From Anaerolineales bacterium UBA3940 (lineage in GTDB: Bacteria > Chloroflexota > Anaerolineae > Aggregatilineales > UBA3940): a DNA stretch of 6,037 nucleotides. The position numbers were made by a program, and so were the translations under genes. The stretch is from the NCBI GenBank assembly GCA_002385675.1, contig DGDY01000101.1:1-6037 (forward strand), given 5' to 3'. This document shows, one piece after another, positions 1 to 6,037 of the stretch. Positions within the stretch are counted from its first letter, which is position 1, and each line of letters begins with the position of its first letter. Under the pieces are notes generated by a model. The model saw nothing but the letters and a program-made list of their open reading frames with translations. It was not told the DNA's origin and did not search any database.

Positions 1-3000
1 TTCTCCAGCGCGGAGGTGGCCTGCTGCACGAACAGTTCGATGGGGCGCAGGCTGTCGAGCGTCGGGCGCACGCCGTCGGCAGGGTCGCGCAGGTTGATCA
101 CACCGATGATCTCGGTGCCGGCGTACATCGGCAGGTAGAACTGGTCGTCGGGGTGCCAGCGCCCCGGCTCGACCTCGACCGTGCTGCTGCCGGGCAGGTG
201 CTTGCGCACCCAGGGATGGTCGTGGCGCAGGTAGTAGCCCGAGCCCATTGCCAGCGCGGCGAACTCGGGGTCGTCGAAGCGGTGCGCCCAGATCGTGCCG
301 GGGAGCAGGCTGGCGGGCAGCGCCGCTTCTTCGTCCTCTGTGTAGCCTGCCGTCACCATCTCGGCGGTGTTGCCCTGTTTGTCAAGCAGCATCACCGCGA
401 CCTTGCCCCAGCCGATGGAGCGCATGCCGCGCGCGATGATGAGAAGCCGGTCTCGCAGGGAGCGGGCCTGCTGCAGGGCGGTGGTAATCAGGTGAAGCTG
501 CTGGAGACGGTCGCGGTCGGCGGCAGCGGCGGCGGCCTCATCCTGAATGGTCTTGTACAGCCGCGCGTTCTCCACCTCGACGGCAGCCTGGCTGGCAAGC
601 AGCGCGAACAGGTCGCCGTCCTCCTCGTCGAAGGCTGCGCCGGGCATGGTGCTGGCGAGCAGCATCACCCCGCTGCTGTCAAGCGGCAGCGGCAGCGCGA
701 TGAACGTGCTCGCACCGAGGGCGCTGGCAAGCCGGGCGGGTCCGCTGCCTGCCTTGCCGCCCGGTGTGTAGATCACCGGCTGCTGCTGCTCCAGCACAGC
801 GTCAAGCGGCTCGCGCTCGGCGAGCAGGGTGGCGCTGTCGAAACCGGCGGGCAGGTCGCCCGCGGCGGCGGCCAGCCGCAGCCCGCCCTCGACGCTGTCG
901 TCCGCCAGCATGATCAGGCACTGGTCGACGTCCATCTCGGCGACGACCGAGTCCGCAATGCTGCGGAGCACCTCGTCGGGGTGGCGGGTGCTGTCCACGC
1001 TCTCCATGACGCGGTGCAGGGCGAGCAGGCGGGCGGCGCGGGTGTTGAGAAGCTCGTTGGCCTGGGAGAGCTCGACATCCTTGCGGATCATCTCCTGCGA
1101 CATCTTGTCGAGCTCGGCGTAGCTTAGCTCAAGGTCTTTCAGGCTCTTGGCGAGTTGTTCGGCGCGGCGAACCTGCTCCTCATGGCGGGTGGCGTTCGTC
1201 ACGGCGCTGGTGGCCTGCGAGGCCAGCGCCTGCACAAACTCGGCGGCGCTGTCGCCCAGCGCGCGTGGCCGGTCCCCGTACAGGCTGATCACACCGACTA
1301 CCCGATCCTCGAAGCGGATCGGCACGAGCAGCGCGGAACGCGCCCCGGCAACCGGCGGGGCGAACTGGCTCTGGCGGTCAAAATCGGGGATGACGAGCGT
1401 CTCACCGCTCTGGGCGCAGGCCTGCTCCAGCAGCCGCCCCGACGCGCCGAACTCCGCGCCGAAGCTCATCTCCGGCTCGAACATCGCCAGGCGGCACCAG
1501 CGCGCGCCGTCGGCCAGCTTTGCCTCGGCGGCGATAGCCTCAAGCACCTGCTCAAGCTCCAGCGTGGCGTTCAGCGTGTGGCTCACGCGGGAGACGGCGC
1601 GCAACTCGGCGGCGCGCTGGCGCATCGTAGCGTCGGTGTCCTGGTAGAGACGGGCGTTGTCCACAAGCGCGGCGGCCTGCCCGGCGAAAATCCTGACCAG
1701 CCGCTCGTCGCCCTCATCGAACTCGGTGCCGTCCAGCTTGTTCGACACCTGCAGCATGCCGAAGCGGCGACCGCCCGCGCTCAGCGGGGCGAGCAGCACG
1801 GTGCGCAGGCCGGCGCTGCGGGCGAGGTCGCGCAGGCCCATCAGGTCGATGGTTTCGTCGGCAAAGACGCTGTTCGAGAGGTACAGGTCGCGCTCGCGCC
1901 AGACTTCGCGGGCCAGCCCGCGCCTCACCTGGATGCTGTACCCGGCGGCAAGCTCGTCGCTCATGCCGTAGAAGGGCACCCGCGCGACCAGCCGCTCGCT
2001 GTCCGGGTCGTGCAGCAGGATGCCGCACACGCCCACGCCGAGCAGTTCGGCGATGCGGCGGGTGAGCTGCGCGTAAAGCTCCTCCGGCTGCGTGAAGGCG
2101 CTCATCGCCTGCACGATCTGCTGGAGGCCCTGAAGCTCGGCGACGCGGCTCTGCTCCTGCTCGTACAGCCGCGCGCTCTCGACGACAATCGCCGCCTGGC
2201 CCGCGTATGTTTGCAGCAGGCGGATGTCCTCCATTGTGAACGGCGTGCCGTCGATCTTGTTCGCCACCTGCAGCACGCCGCTGCGCTCCTCGCCGACGGT
2301 CATCACGGCCATCGCCACCGTGCGCGTGCCGGACATCTCGACGATCTCGCCGAGCGCCAGCTCCTGCACGATTGAGTCGGAGAGCACGTCGTTGCTGAAC
2401 CAGTACGACACGTCCTCCCACATGCTGCGGGCCGGGCTGCCCCGGTCGAGCGGGATGACGTAGCGGGCGGCAATCGGGTCGAGCATCCCGTGGAAGGGGC
2501 GCTTCGCGACAAGCCGCTGCTGCTCGCGGTCGTAGAGCAGCACGCCCGCTATCTCGGTGCCCATCAACTCGGCGATGCGCTGCCCAAGCTGCGCGAACAG
2601 CCGCTCCGGGTCCTGCAGCACGCGGATCGACGCGGCAATGTGCTGAAGCCCTGCCAGTTCCGCCACGCGCCCGGCCTGCTCAGCGTAGGCGCGGGCGTTG
2701 TCGATGGCAAGCGCGGCCTGCTCGGCGACCATCACGAGCAGCGCCTGATCTTCCTCGTCGAAGGCCTCGGCGACGTGCGCGGTGACCTCCAGCGCGCCGA
2801 GGAAGCGGTTGTTCACGGTGAGCGGCACGGCCAGGTAGCTGCCGACGCGCGGGTCGGAGAGCGGACCGGTGCGGGCCAGGTGGTCGGAGCGGCGGATGTC
2901 CCTGATCAGCAGGGGCTGGCGTTTGCGGGCCACCCAGCCGGGGAAGCCCTGGTCGCGCCGGTAGGTGGGGGCTTCCTCCGGCGGGATCGACTCGTAGCCT

Positions 3001-3635
3001 GCCGCGTCAATGCGCCCGACCGCTCGCAGCGCCTCACGTTCGGTGTCCCACAGATAGACCTGCGCTGCGTCGAAGTCAAGCAGGCGAGCCGTGCCCTCCA
3101 GCACGGCCTGAATGGTCGGCTCGTACTCCAGCGAGGCATTGATCGACCGCGCCACCTCGCTGATGATCTGCATGGCACGGCCCGAGCCCCGGTCGGCCCG
3201 GTCGAGGGTGGGCAGGGGCGGCTTCTCCCGCAGGACGACGACGAACGTCACGTCGTCGCCGTCGGCGACCCGGTGAGAGGTGGCCTCGACCTCACGGCCC
3301 GCAATCGACAGACTGGCCTTGCCCTCGGCGGCGAACAGCTCCAAAAAGGCATCGGCGCGCTCCACCCGCTGTGCCAGCAGGCTCAAATCGGGCTCGCTGC
3401 TGCCGAGGCCAAACCACTCACGCGCGTGGTCGTTGACGAACGTCACCTGCCCGCCGAGGCGCGCGGCGACGACCGCGTCGTTGACGGCGGCGAGGTTCAC
3501 GGGGATCGCCGGGTCATCGCTGCCGAGAAGCTCCTGCCGCCGTCGCCCGGCCATGTATGCGGTGAGCAGCACCCCGGCGATGGCCAGCACGCCCGCTAAG
3601 GCCAGAAATACGCCGATGATGATGAGGATATTCAT
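1..3635 (-). CDS. Membrane-anchored PAS and multi-GAF sensor protein, C-terminus cut off by the window edge
   Basis: One uninterrupted minus-strand frame runs from ATG at 3635 to the left edge, giving at least 1211 residues. A hydrophobic segment (about residues 3-28) followed by Arg31-Arg33 predicts one membrane anchor with the rest in the cytoplasm. A PAS-like region follows (about 47-140). Then come GAF domains at about 165-312, 323-485, 497-660, 672-813 and 871-1022, and a sixth from about 1040 that is cut off by the edge. Most end in a helix with a 'NARLY'-type motif (N313, N660, N1023). A charged, coiled-coil-like linker lies at about 814-870. The sixth domain shows W1160 and the stretch D1184-P1191 (DPADGVRP), a pattern I recall from Chloroflexota multi-sensor proteins. 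GAF and PAS domains bind small ligands or mediate dimerisation. The output domain (histidine kinase, GGDEF, phosphatase or other) lies outside the window. The start is the first in-frame ATG, with only a weak AGGG 4 nt upstream. The response regulator gene ends 52 nt upstream, which suggests a signalling pair. Confidence 0.9.
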   Translation of the reverse strand, partial: MNILIIIGVFLALAGVLAIAGVLLTAYMAGRRRQELLGSDDPAIPVNLAAVNDAVVAARLGGQVTFVNDHAREWFGLGSSEPDLSLLAQRVERADAFLELFAAEGKASLSIAGREVEATSHRVADGDDVTFVVVLREKPPLPTLDRADRGSGRAMQIISEVARSINASLEYEPTIQAVLEGTARLLDFDAAQVYLWDTEREALRAVGRIDAAGYESIPPEEAPTYRRDQGFPGWVARKRQPLLIRDIRRSDHLARTGPLSDPRVGSYLAVPLTVNNRFLGALEVTAHVAEAFDEEDQALLVMVAEQAALAIDNARAYAEQAGRVAELAGLQHIAASIRVLQDPERLFAQLGQRIAELMGTEIAGVLLYDREQQRLVAKRPFHGMLDPIAARYVIPLDRGSPARSMWEDVSYWFSNDVLSDSIVQELALGEIVEMSGTRTVAMAVMTVGEERSGVLQVANKIDGTPFTMEDIRLLQTYAGQAAIVVESARLYEQEQSRVAELQGLQQIVQAMSAFTQPEELYAQLTRRIAELLGVGVCGILLHDPDSERLVARVPFYGMSDELAAGYSIQVRRGLAREVWRERDLYLSNSVFADETIDLMGLRDLARSAGLRTVLLAPLSAGGRRFGMLQVSNKLDGTEFDEGDERLVRIFAGQAAALVDNARLYQDTDATMRQRAAELRAVSRVSHTLNATLELEQVLEAIAAEAKLADGARWCRLAMFEPEMSFGAEFGASGRLLEQACAQSGETLVIPDFDRQSQFAPPVAGARSALLVPIRFEDRVVGVISLYGDRPRALGDSAAEFVQALASQATSAVTNATRHEEQVRRAEQLAKSLKDLELSYAELDKMSQEMIRKDVELSQANELLNTRAARLLALHRVMESVDSTRHPDEVLRSIADSVVAEMDVDQCLIMLADDSVEGGLRLAAAAGDLPAGFDSATLLAEREPLDAVLEQQQPVIYTPGGKAGSGPARLASALGASTFIALPLPLDSSGVMLLASTMPGAAFDEEDGDLFALLASQAAVEVENARLYKTIQDEAAAAAADRDRLQQLHLITTALQQARSLRDRLLIIARGMRSIGWGKVAVMLLDKQGNTAEMVTAGYTEDEEAALPASLLPGTIWAHRFDDPEFAALAMGSGYYLRHDHPWVRKHLPGSSTVEVEPGRWHPDDQFYLPMYAGTEIIGVINLRDPADGVRPTLDSLRPIELFVQQATSALE
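1656..2669 (-). repeat. Tandem duplication of two GAF modules inside the sensor gene
   Basis: The second GAF (about residues 323-485, roughly 2669-2181) and the third (about 497-660, roughly 2147-1656) align along their whole length. Shared landmarks, in the same order, are: AELxGLQ lead-in helix, AQLxxRIAEL, a PFxGM turn, an SNxV segment, LQVxNKxDGTxF, and a final AGQAA..ARLY helix. The other GAF modules of the protein are much more divergent from these two. This indicates a comparatively recent internal duplication. Assigning the pair is direct from the translation; the module edges are approximate. Confidence 0.8.
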
Positions 3636-3639
3636 AAAG

Positions 3640-3643
3640 CCCT
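3640..3643 (-). promoter_or_regulatory. Weak ribosome binding site of the multi-GAF sensor gene
   Basis: On the minus strand AGGG lies 4 nt before the ATG at 3635. It is short and close. The 52-nt gap to the response regulator stop contains no in-frame alternative ATG or GTG, so this start is preferred. The weak site suggests low or coupled translation, which is an inference. Confidence 0.4.
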
Positions 3644-3687
3644 GCCGATCCCGATCACGCCTGGCTGCAGATGAGCGGCCAGGATGG

Positions 3688-4590
3688 TTAAGAAGGAGAC
3701 TGCCTGGCCTGCGCCCGGCGCCGGGCCTCAGCCGCAGCCTCGGTAATCTCGCGGATATCTGAGAACGTGCGCTCGGAGGTCACCATGCCGATTGCCGCCG
3801 TCATGAGCGGCACAAGGCGCGTCTTGCCTCCCTCAACATCGAGCTTGAAGCCACCCTGCTCGCGGTCAGTGTAGGCGTAGAAGGCCTGCACCTCCTCGTT
3901 GAAGCGTTTGGCGAACGTCTCGCGGATGGCGGGGGCGCTCGCCAGACGGGTGATCAGCACGAAGTTGTCGCCGCCGGCATGGCCGATGAAGTCGTCAGGC
4001 TCGCCCTTCTGGTCCACGATCTCGCCGAGCATCATCGCCGTGAAGCGCAGCACCTCATCCCCCGCGACGAAGCCGTACTTGTCTCTGAACGGCTCGAAAT
4101 GGTTGATGCGGATGTCCATGTAGGCCCACTCGTCACGGCGGAGCAGCTCGCGCAGCGCGTCCTCGATGAGCCGCCCGCTCGGCAGCCCGGAGCGCGGGTC
4201 GGTCAGGCCCATGCGCTCAGAGGCGCGGATCGCGTTGGCGATACGCAGGCGCAGTTCCTCGATGTCGAACGGCTTGGTGATGTAGTCGTCTGCGCCAAGC
4301 TCCAGCCCGGCGATGCGGTCGCTGCGCTCGTCCTTCTCCGTCAGGAAGATGATCGGGATGTGGCGCGTGCGGGAATTGGTGCGCAGCGTTTTGCAGACGG
4401 TGTAGCCGTCGATGTCGGGCAGGTTGATGTCGAGCACGATGAGCTGCGGAAGCTGCTGCTGCGTGTGCTTCAGCGCCGCCGCCCCGCGATTGGCGATCTG
4501 AATATCATAGCCCTGCCCGGTGAAGTAGATCCGGAGCATGTTGGCGATGTCTTGATCATCCTCGACGACCAGGAGCCTGCCTTTGGACAT
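3688..4590 (-). CDS. Response regulator with receiver domain and degenerate GGDEF domain
   Basis: This is a complete 300-residue soluble protein. The receiver domain (about 4-122) has every phosphorylation landmark: acidic E10, D11 and D12, phospho-acceptor D54 in 'LDINLPDIDG', T84, and K106 in 'KPF'. It should accept a phosphoryl group from a histidine kinase. A GGDEF-like domain follows (about 128-292), opening with D131-P132 and G135-L-P. It keeps a GD at 177-178 but carries GGDNF at 206-210 in place of GG(D/E)EF. The fourth signature residue, acidic in active diguanylate cyclases, is N209. The inhibitory RxxD site is also missing (E197 to D200). It probably does not make cyclic-di-GMP; it may bind GTP or a partner protein instead. 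An AGGAAGG ribosome site lies 9 nt before the ATG. The gene starts 38 nt after the reductase and ends 52 nt before the multi-GAF sensor, its likely phosphorelay partner if that protein ends in a kinase. Confidence 0.93.
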   Translation of the reverse strand: MSKGRLLVVEDDQDIANMLRIYFTGQGYDIQIANRGAAALKHTQQQLPQLIVLDINLPDIDGYTVCKTLRTNSRTRHIPIIFLTEKDERSDRIAGLELGADDYITKPFDIEELRLRIANAIRASERMGLTDPRSGLPSGRLIEDALRELLRRDEWAYMDIRINHFEPFRDKYGFVAGDEVLRFTAMMLGEIVDQKGEPDDFIGHAGGDNFVLITRLASAPAIRETFAKRFNEEVQAFYAYTDREQGGFKLDVEGGKTRLVPLMTAAIGMVTSERTFSDIREITEAAAEARRRAQARQSPS

Positions 4591-4599
4591 CCTCTCCAG

Positions 4600-4606
4600 C
4601 CTTCCT
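4600..4606 (-). promoter_or_regulatory. Ribosome binding site of the response regulator gene
   Basis: Minus-strand AGGAAGG sits 9 nt before the ATG at 4590, with a second purine patch (GGAG) closer to the start. Together they support this start codon. Confidence 0.55.
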
Positions 4607-4628
4607 GTTTGGAGTCTGCTAAATCTCC

Positions 4629-5738
4629 CTACGCCGGGCCAAACGCCCGCGCCGAGCGGCGGGACCGCAGCGCCAGGTCCTGCACGCGGGCGATGTGCTC
4701 CGCCGTGACCTCGCGCTCGAAGCTGCGCAGCCCGCTCAGCCGGAAGCCGTGCCGCGTCGCAATCGCGTTGATCTCGCGCACCCGCTCGATCTCAATGCGG
4801 CGGCCCAGCGTGTAATCCTCGTAGCGGCCCTCAAGCGCCAGCGCCATCGTTTCGGCCATGCAGGCATAGGCCCGCCCCGGCGGGAAGCCGAAATCGAAGT
4901 GGAAGTCCACCGGGCCGGGGACCTCGACCATGCCGCCCTCGACGACAAGCACGTCGCTGCGCTCGGCGGCCACGCGGCGGGACACGTCACGCGGGCGGGC
5001 CACGTCGAGCACGACCGCGCCCGGCTTGAGCAGTTCCGGCTCGATAATCGCACCGATGCTGCTCGTCACCGTCATGATCAGGTCCGCCTCGGCGATGTCG
5101 CGCAGATCGGTGCTGGTGCGGACCTCCGCGCCCGTGCCCTCGCAGCGCTCGCGTACGGCGTTGAGCGCCGCCTCGCGCCGCCCGATCAGCGTTAGCTGCC
5201 CGACCTCACCTGCCAGCAGTTCGGCGCACGTCGAGCCAATCGCGCCTGTCGCGCCGACGATGGCAAGCCGCGCCTGCCGCGCCTCGATGCCCATCAGCCG
5301 CCCCGCCTCGATGATGGCCTGCGCGGCGATGGCGACGGTGTAGGCGTCGCCGGTCGTCACGGGGATGTCGAGTCGCTCGGCGATGGTCACACCCGCATCC
5401 CCCACGACGGACGTGAACGCGCCCAGCCCGAGGATCTTCGCGCCGAGCTTTTCGGCCATGCGCCCGGCCTGCACGATCTTACGGTACACCTGCTCCTCGG
5501 GGATCTCCAGCATGCGCTGCGGCGTGTAGGGCGCGGCGACGAACCAGCCACGCGCCTCGCGCCGTGTGTACACTGAGCGCACCCCGGTGATCTCCGAGAT
5601 GTAGACCGGCGGCCAGTAGCCGCTCAGGAAGTGGATCACCGGCTCCGGCAGTAGCCGACCCAGCAGCGGGTACTTGCGCTCGACGTCGGCCTTCGGGTCG
5701 ATCGGGTGGATGATGAAAGCGAAAGTATCGTCTACCAT
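4629..5738 (-). CDS. AAR-like fatty acyl-ACP/acyl-CoA reductase (Rossmann-fold NAD(P)H-dependent dehydrogenase)
   Basis: This is a complete 369-residue protein. Its core follows the cyanobacterial acyl-ACP reductase that makes fatty aldehydes from acyl-ACP (341 residues in Synechococcus elongatus). Shared landmarks are SEITG (48-52), LGAFTS (105-110), TTG (128-130), and the nucleotide motif VGATGAIGS (161-169), against VGATGDIGS in AAR. Near the end, 'YACMAETMALALEG' (291-304) matches 'FACFAEAMLLEFEG' of AAR. That alignment puts C293 on Cys294, the acyl-thioester cysteine reported for AAR. The same frame continues without gaps to RHGF (329-332). The match relies on my memory of the AAR sequence. 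About 35 extra basic residues follow at the C-terminus. No signal peptide or membrane segment is seen, so it should be cytosolic. The start is supported by GGGGGAGG just upstream. It is the first gene of a probable operon with two signalling genes. A generic shikimate- or amino-acid-dehydrogenase label would be less specific. The true acyl substrate is unknown. Confidence 0.85.
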   Translation of the reverse strand: MVDDTFAFIIHPIDPKADVERKYPLLGRLLPEPVIHFLSGYWPPVYISEITGVRSVYTRREARGWFVAAPYTPQRMLEIPEEQVYRKIVQAGRMAEKLGAKILGLGAFTSVVGDAGVTIAERLDIPVTTGDAYTVAIAAQAIIEAGRLMGIEARQARLAIVGATGAIGSTCAELLAGEVGQLTLIGRREAALNAVRERCEGTGAEVRTSTDLRDIAEADLIMTVTSSIGAIIEPELLKPGAVVLDVARPRDVSRRVAAERSDVLVVEGGMVEVPGPVDFHFDFGFPPGRAYACMAETMALALEGRYEDYTLGRRIEIERVREINAIATRHGFRLSGLRSFEREVTAEHIARVQDLALRSRRSARAFGPA

Positions 5739-5742
5739 AGCG

Positions 5743-5750
5743 CCTCCCCC
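5743..5750 (-). promoter_or_regulatory. Ribosome binding site of the AAR-like reductase
   Basis: Minus-strand GGGGGAGG ends 4 nt before the ATG at 5738. It is a strong purine match to the 16S anti-Shine-Dalgarno sequence and fixes this start, although the spacing is slightly short. Confidence 0.6.
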
Positions 5751-5804
5751 GGCGCGGTGTCGCGTGCGCGGAAGCGAGTCGCATGGCGCGATACGCGAAT
5801 CAAT

Positions 5805-5844
5805 ATTAAACGCATCGTTAAAACTATTCGGGCAACAGGTACAA
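5805..5844 (-). promoter_or_regulatory. Candidate promoter of the three-gene operon in an AT-rich island
   Basis: Upstream of the reductase, the GC-rich sequence gives way to an AT-rich stretch. On the minus strand TTGTAC (5844-5839) is separated by 17 nt from TTAACG (5821-5816). Alternatively, TTGCCC (5835-5830) is followed after 19 nt by TTTAAT (5810-5805). Both are poor sigma-70-type matches. The location, about 70-100 nt before the start codon, is reasonable. The assignment rests mainly on the local composition change and on this being the only sizeable gap upstream of the operon. Confidence 0.25.
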
Positions 5845-5932
5845 GACGTTCGAGGTTATTGTAGGGGAATTCGGGGTGTCGAGCGAATGGGGAATCTACG
5901 TATCTATGGGCCTGAGGTACTACGGGGGCACA

Positions 5933-5953
5933 ACCCCACACGGACGGTGGGGT
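5933..5953 (+). repeat. Perfect 7-bp inverted repeat overlapping the terminator stem
   Basis: ACCCCAC (5933-5939) and GTGGGGT (5947-5953) are perfect reverse complements around a 7-nt loop. The right arm shares bases with the left arm of the terminator-like stem (5941-5949), so the two hairpins cannot form together in one RNA. Confidence 0.6.
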
Positions 5954-5981
5954 GTGTCTGGTTTCGCACCGCCGTTTTTTT
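5941..5981 (+). terminator. Intrinsic terminator-like hairpin with T7 run on the plus strand
   Basis: CGGTG (5945-5949) pairs with CACCG (5967-5971), and CGG (5941-5943) pairs with CCG (5972-5974). This gives an 8-bp GC-rich stem with a single bulged A at 5944 and a 17-nt loop. Seven T follow immediately (5975-5981). This order fits rho-independent termination of a plus-strand transcript. No plus-strand gene lies to its left in the window, so it would end a small RNA, a leader, or antisense transcription. The long loop lowers confidence. Confidence 0.4.
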
Positions 5982-6009
5982 GAGCCGCCGCGAATAAACT
6001 TCGCGGCTC
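5982..6009. repeat. Inverted repeat just beyond the T7 run
   Basis: CCGCGAA (5988-5994) pairs with TTCGCGG (6000-6006) around a 5-nt loop. GAG (5982-5984) can also pair with CTC (6007-6009) across a 3-nt bulge. Neither strand shows a T run on its 3' side, so it is not a standard terminator in either direction. It could be an RNA structure or a protein-binding site; no function is assigned. Confidence 0.45.
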
Positions 6010-6037
6010 CCGTGTGTCTATACCGAGGGTAGGGGCA

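Larger units (their letters stand above)
5739..6037. other. Non-coding region upstream of the operon
   Basis: No convincing gene is seen in these 299 bases on either strand. Short open frames cross it but have no coding character. It holds a GC-rich 5' leader for the reductase (5739-5797), an AT-rich promoter-like patch (about 5800-5845), a G-rich segment on the plus strand (about 5860-5930), and a cluster of inverted repeats with a T7 run (5924-6009). No tRNA, SRP RNA, or riboswitch consensus known to me is recognisable. A plus-strand gene could begin just beyond the right edge, making this a divergent regulatory region, but that cannot be seen. Confidence 0.6.

Noticed and set aside
153..3599. 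Three long open frames on the plus strand (about 153-1127, 1155-2375 and 2490-3599; 324-406 codons)
   Set aside because: They lie antisense to the continuous GAF-rich minus-strand frame. Their translations are Ala/Gly/Arg/His-rich with no domain pattern, as expected from strong G/C third-position bias in the real gene.
4591..4628. Possible terminator between the reductase and the response regulator
   Set aside because: The 38-nt gap has only weak short complementarities and no T run on the minus strand, so readthrough is the simpler view.
3979..4815. A 278-codon plus-strand open frame opposite the response regulator and the end of the reductase
   Set aside because: It spans two real minus-strand genes and their gap, and shows no recognisable motif; it is a compositional shadow.
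5732..5941. A 69-codon minus-strand frame ending 7 nt inside the reductase start, as a possible leader peptide
   Set aside because: It runs through the AT-rich promoter-like patch, has no clear ribosome site, and its translation has no coding character. The overlap with the reductase start is most likely chance.
5900..5981. T-box-like leader (GGTACTAC, later GGTTTCGCACCGCCG followed by T7)
   Set aside because: The conserved T-box antiterminator sequence and a plausible Stem I are missing; only scattered short similarities exist.
5674..5997. A 107-codon plus-strand frame across the reductase start and the upstream region
   Set aside because: The first part is antisense to the reductase and the rest crosses inverted repeats and the T7 run. 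The predicted protein resembles nothing I recognise.
5952..6019. Direct repeat GTGTGTCT at 5952-5959 and 6012-6019
   Set aside because: Two 8-nt copies of a simple GT-rich word are compatible with chance. There is no third copy and no regular spacing to support an operator array.

Overview
The window comes from a GC-rich bacterium. Its single coding strand carries a very large protein built from tandem GAF domains, next to a response regulator with a degenerate GGDEF domain. That style of signalling gene is common in Chloroflexota (Anaerolineae-like lineages). The taxonomic guess is an inference from protein style, not from a marker gene.

Layout: three genes lie head to tail on the minus strand and read from right to left. 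(1) 5738-4629 encodes a 369-residue NAD(P)-dependent reductase that resembles the cyanobacterial fatty acyl-ACP reductase (AAR), including the Rossmann glycine motif and the acyl-accepting cysteine. (2) 4590-3688 encodes a 300-residue response regulator with an intact receiver domain and a GGDEF-like domain whose signature has decayed to GGDNF. (3) 3635-1 encodes a membrane-anchored PAS plus multi-GAF sensor. At least 1211 residues and six GAF-type domains are visible, and the C-terminus runs off the left edge of the window. The gaps are only 38 and 52 nt, with no terminator in them, so the three genes are probably one transcript.

The right end (5739-6037) has no convincing gene. It holds the presumed promoter for the minus-strand operon in an AT-rich island around 5800-5845. 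Further right is a cluster of inverted repeats. One of these is directly followed by seven T on the plus strand, as in an intrinsic terminator, and it overlaps alternative hairpins.

Working hypothesis: a sensor/response-regulator pair is co-transcribed with an enzyme predicted to reduce activated fatty acyl groups to aldehydes. The usual cyanobacterial partner of AAR, aldehyde-deformylating oxygenase, is not in the window. What the sensor detects, what its C-terminal output domain is, and what the reductase acts on cannot be settled from this sequence. The long open frames on the plus strand opposite the sensor gene are antisense shadows of its codon bias, not genes.
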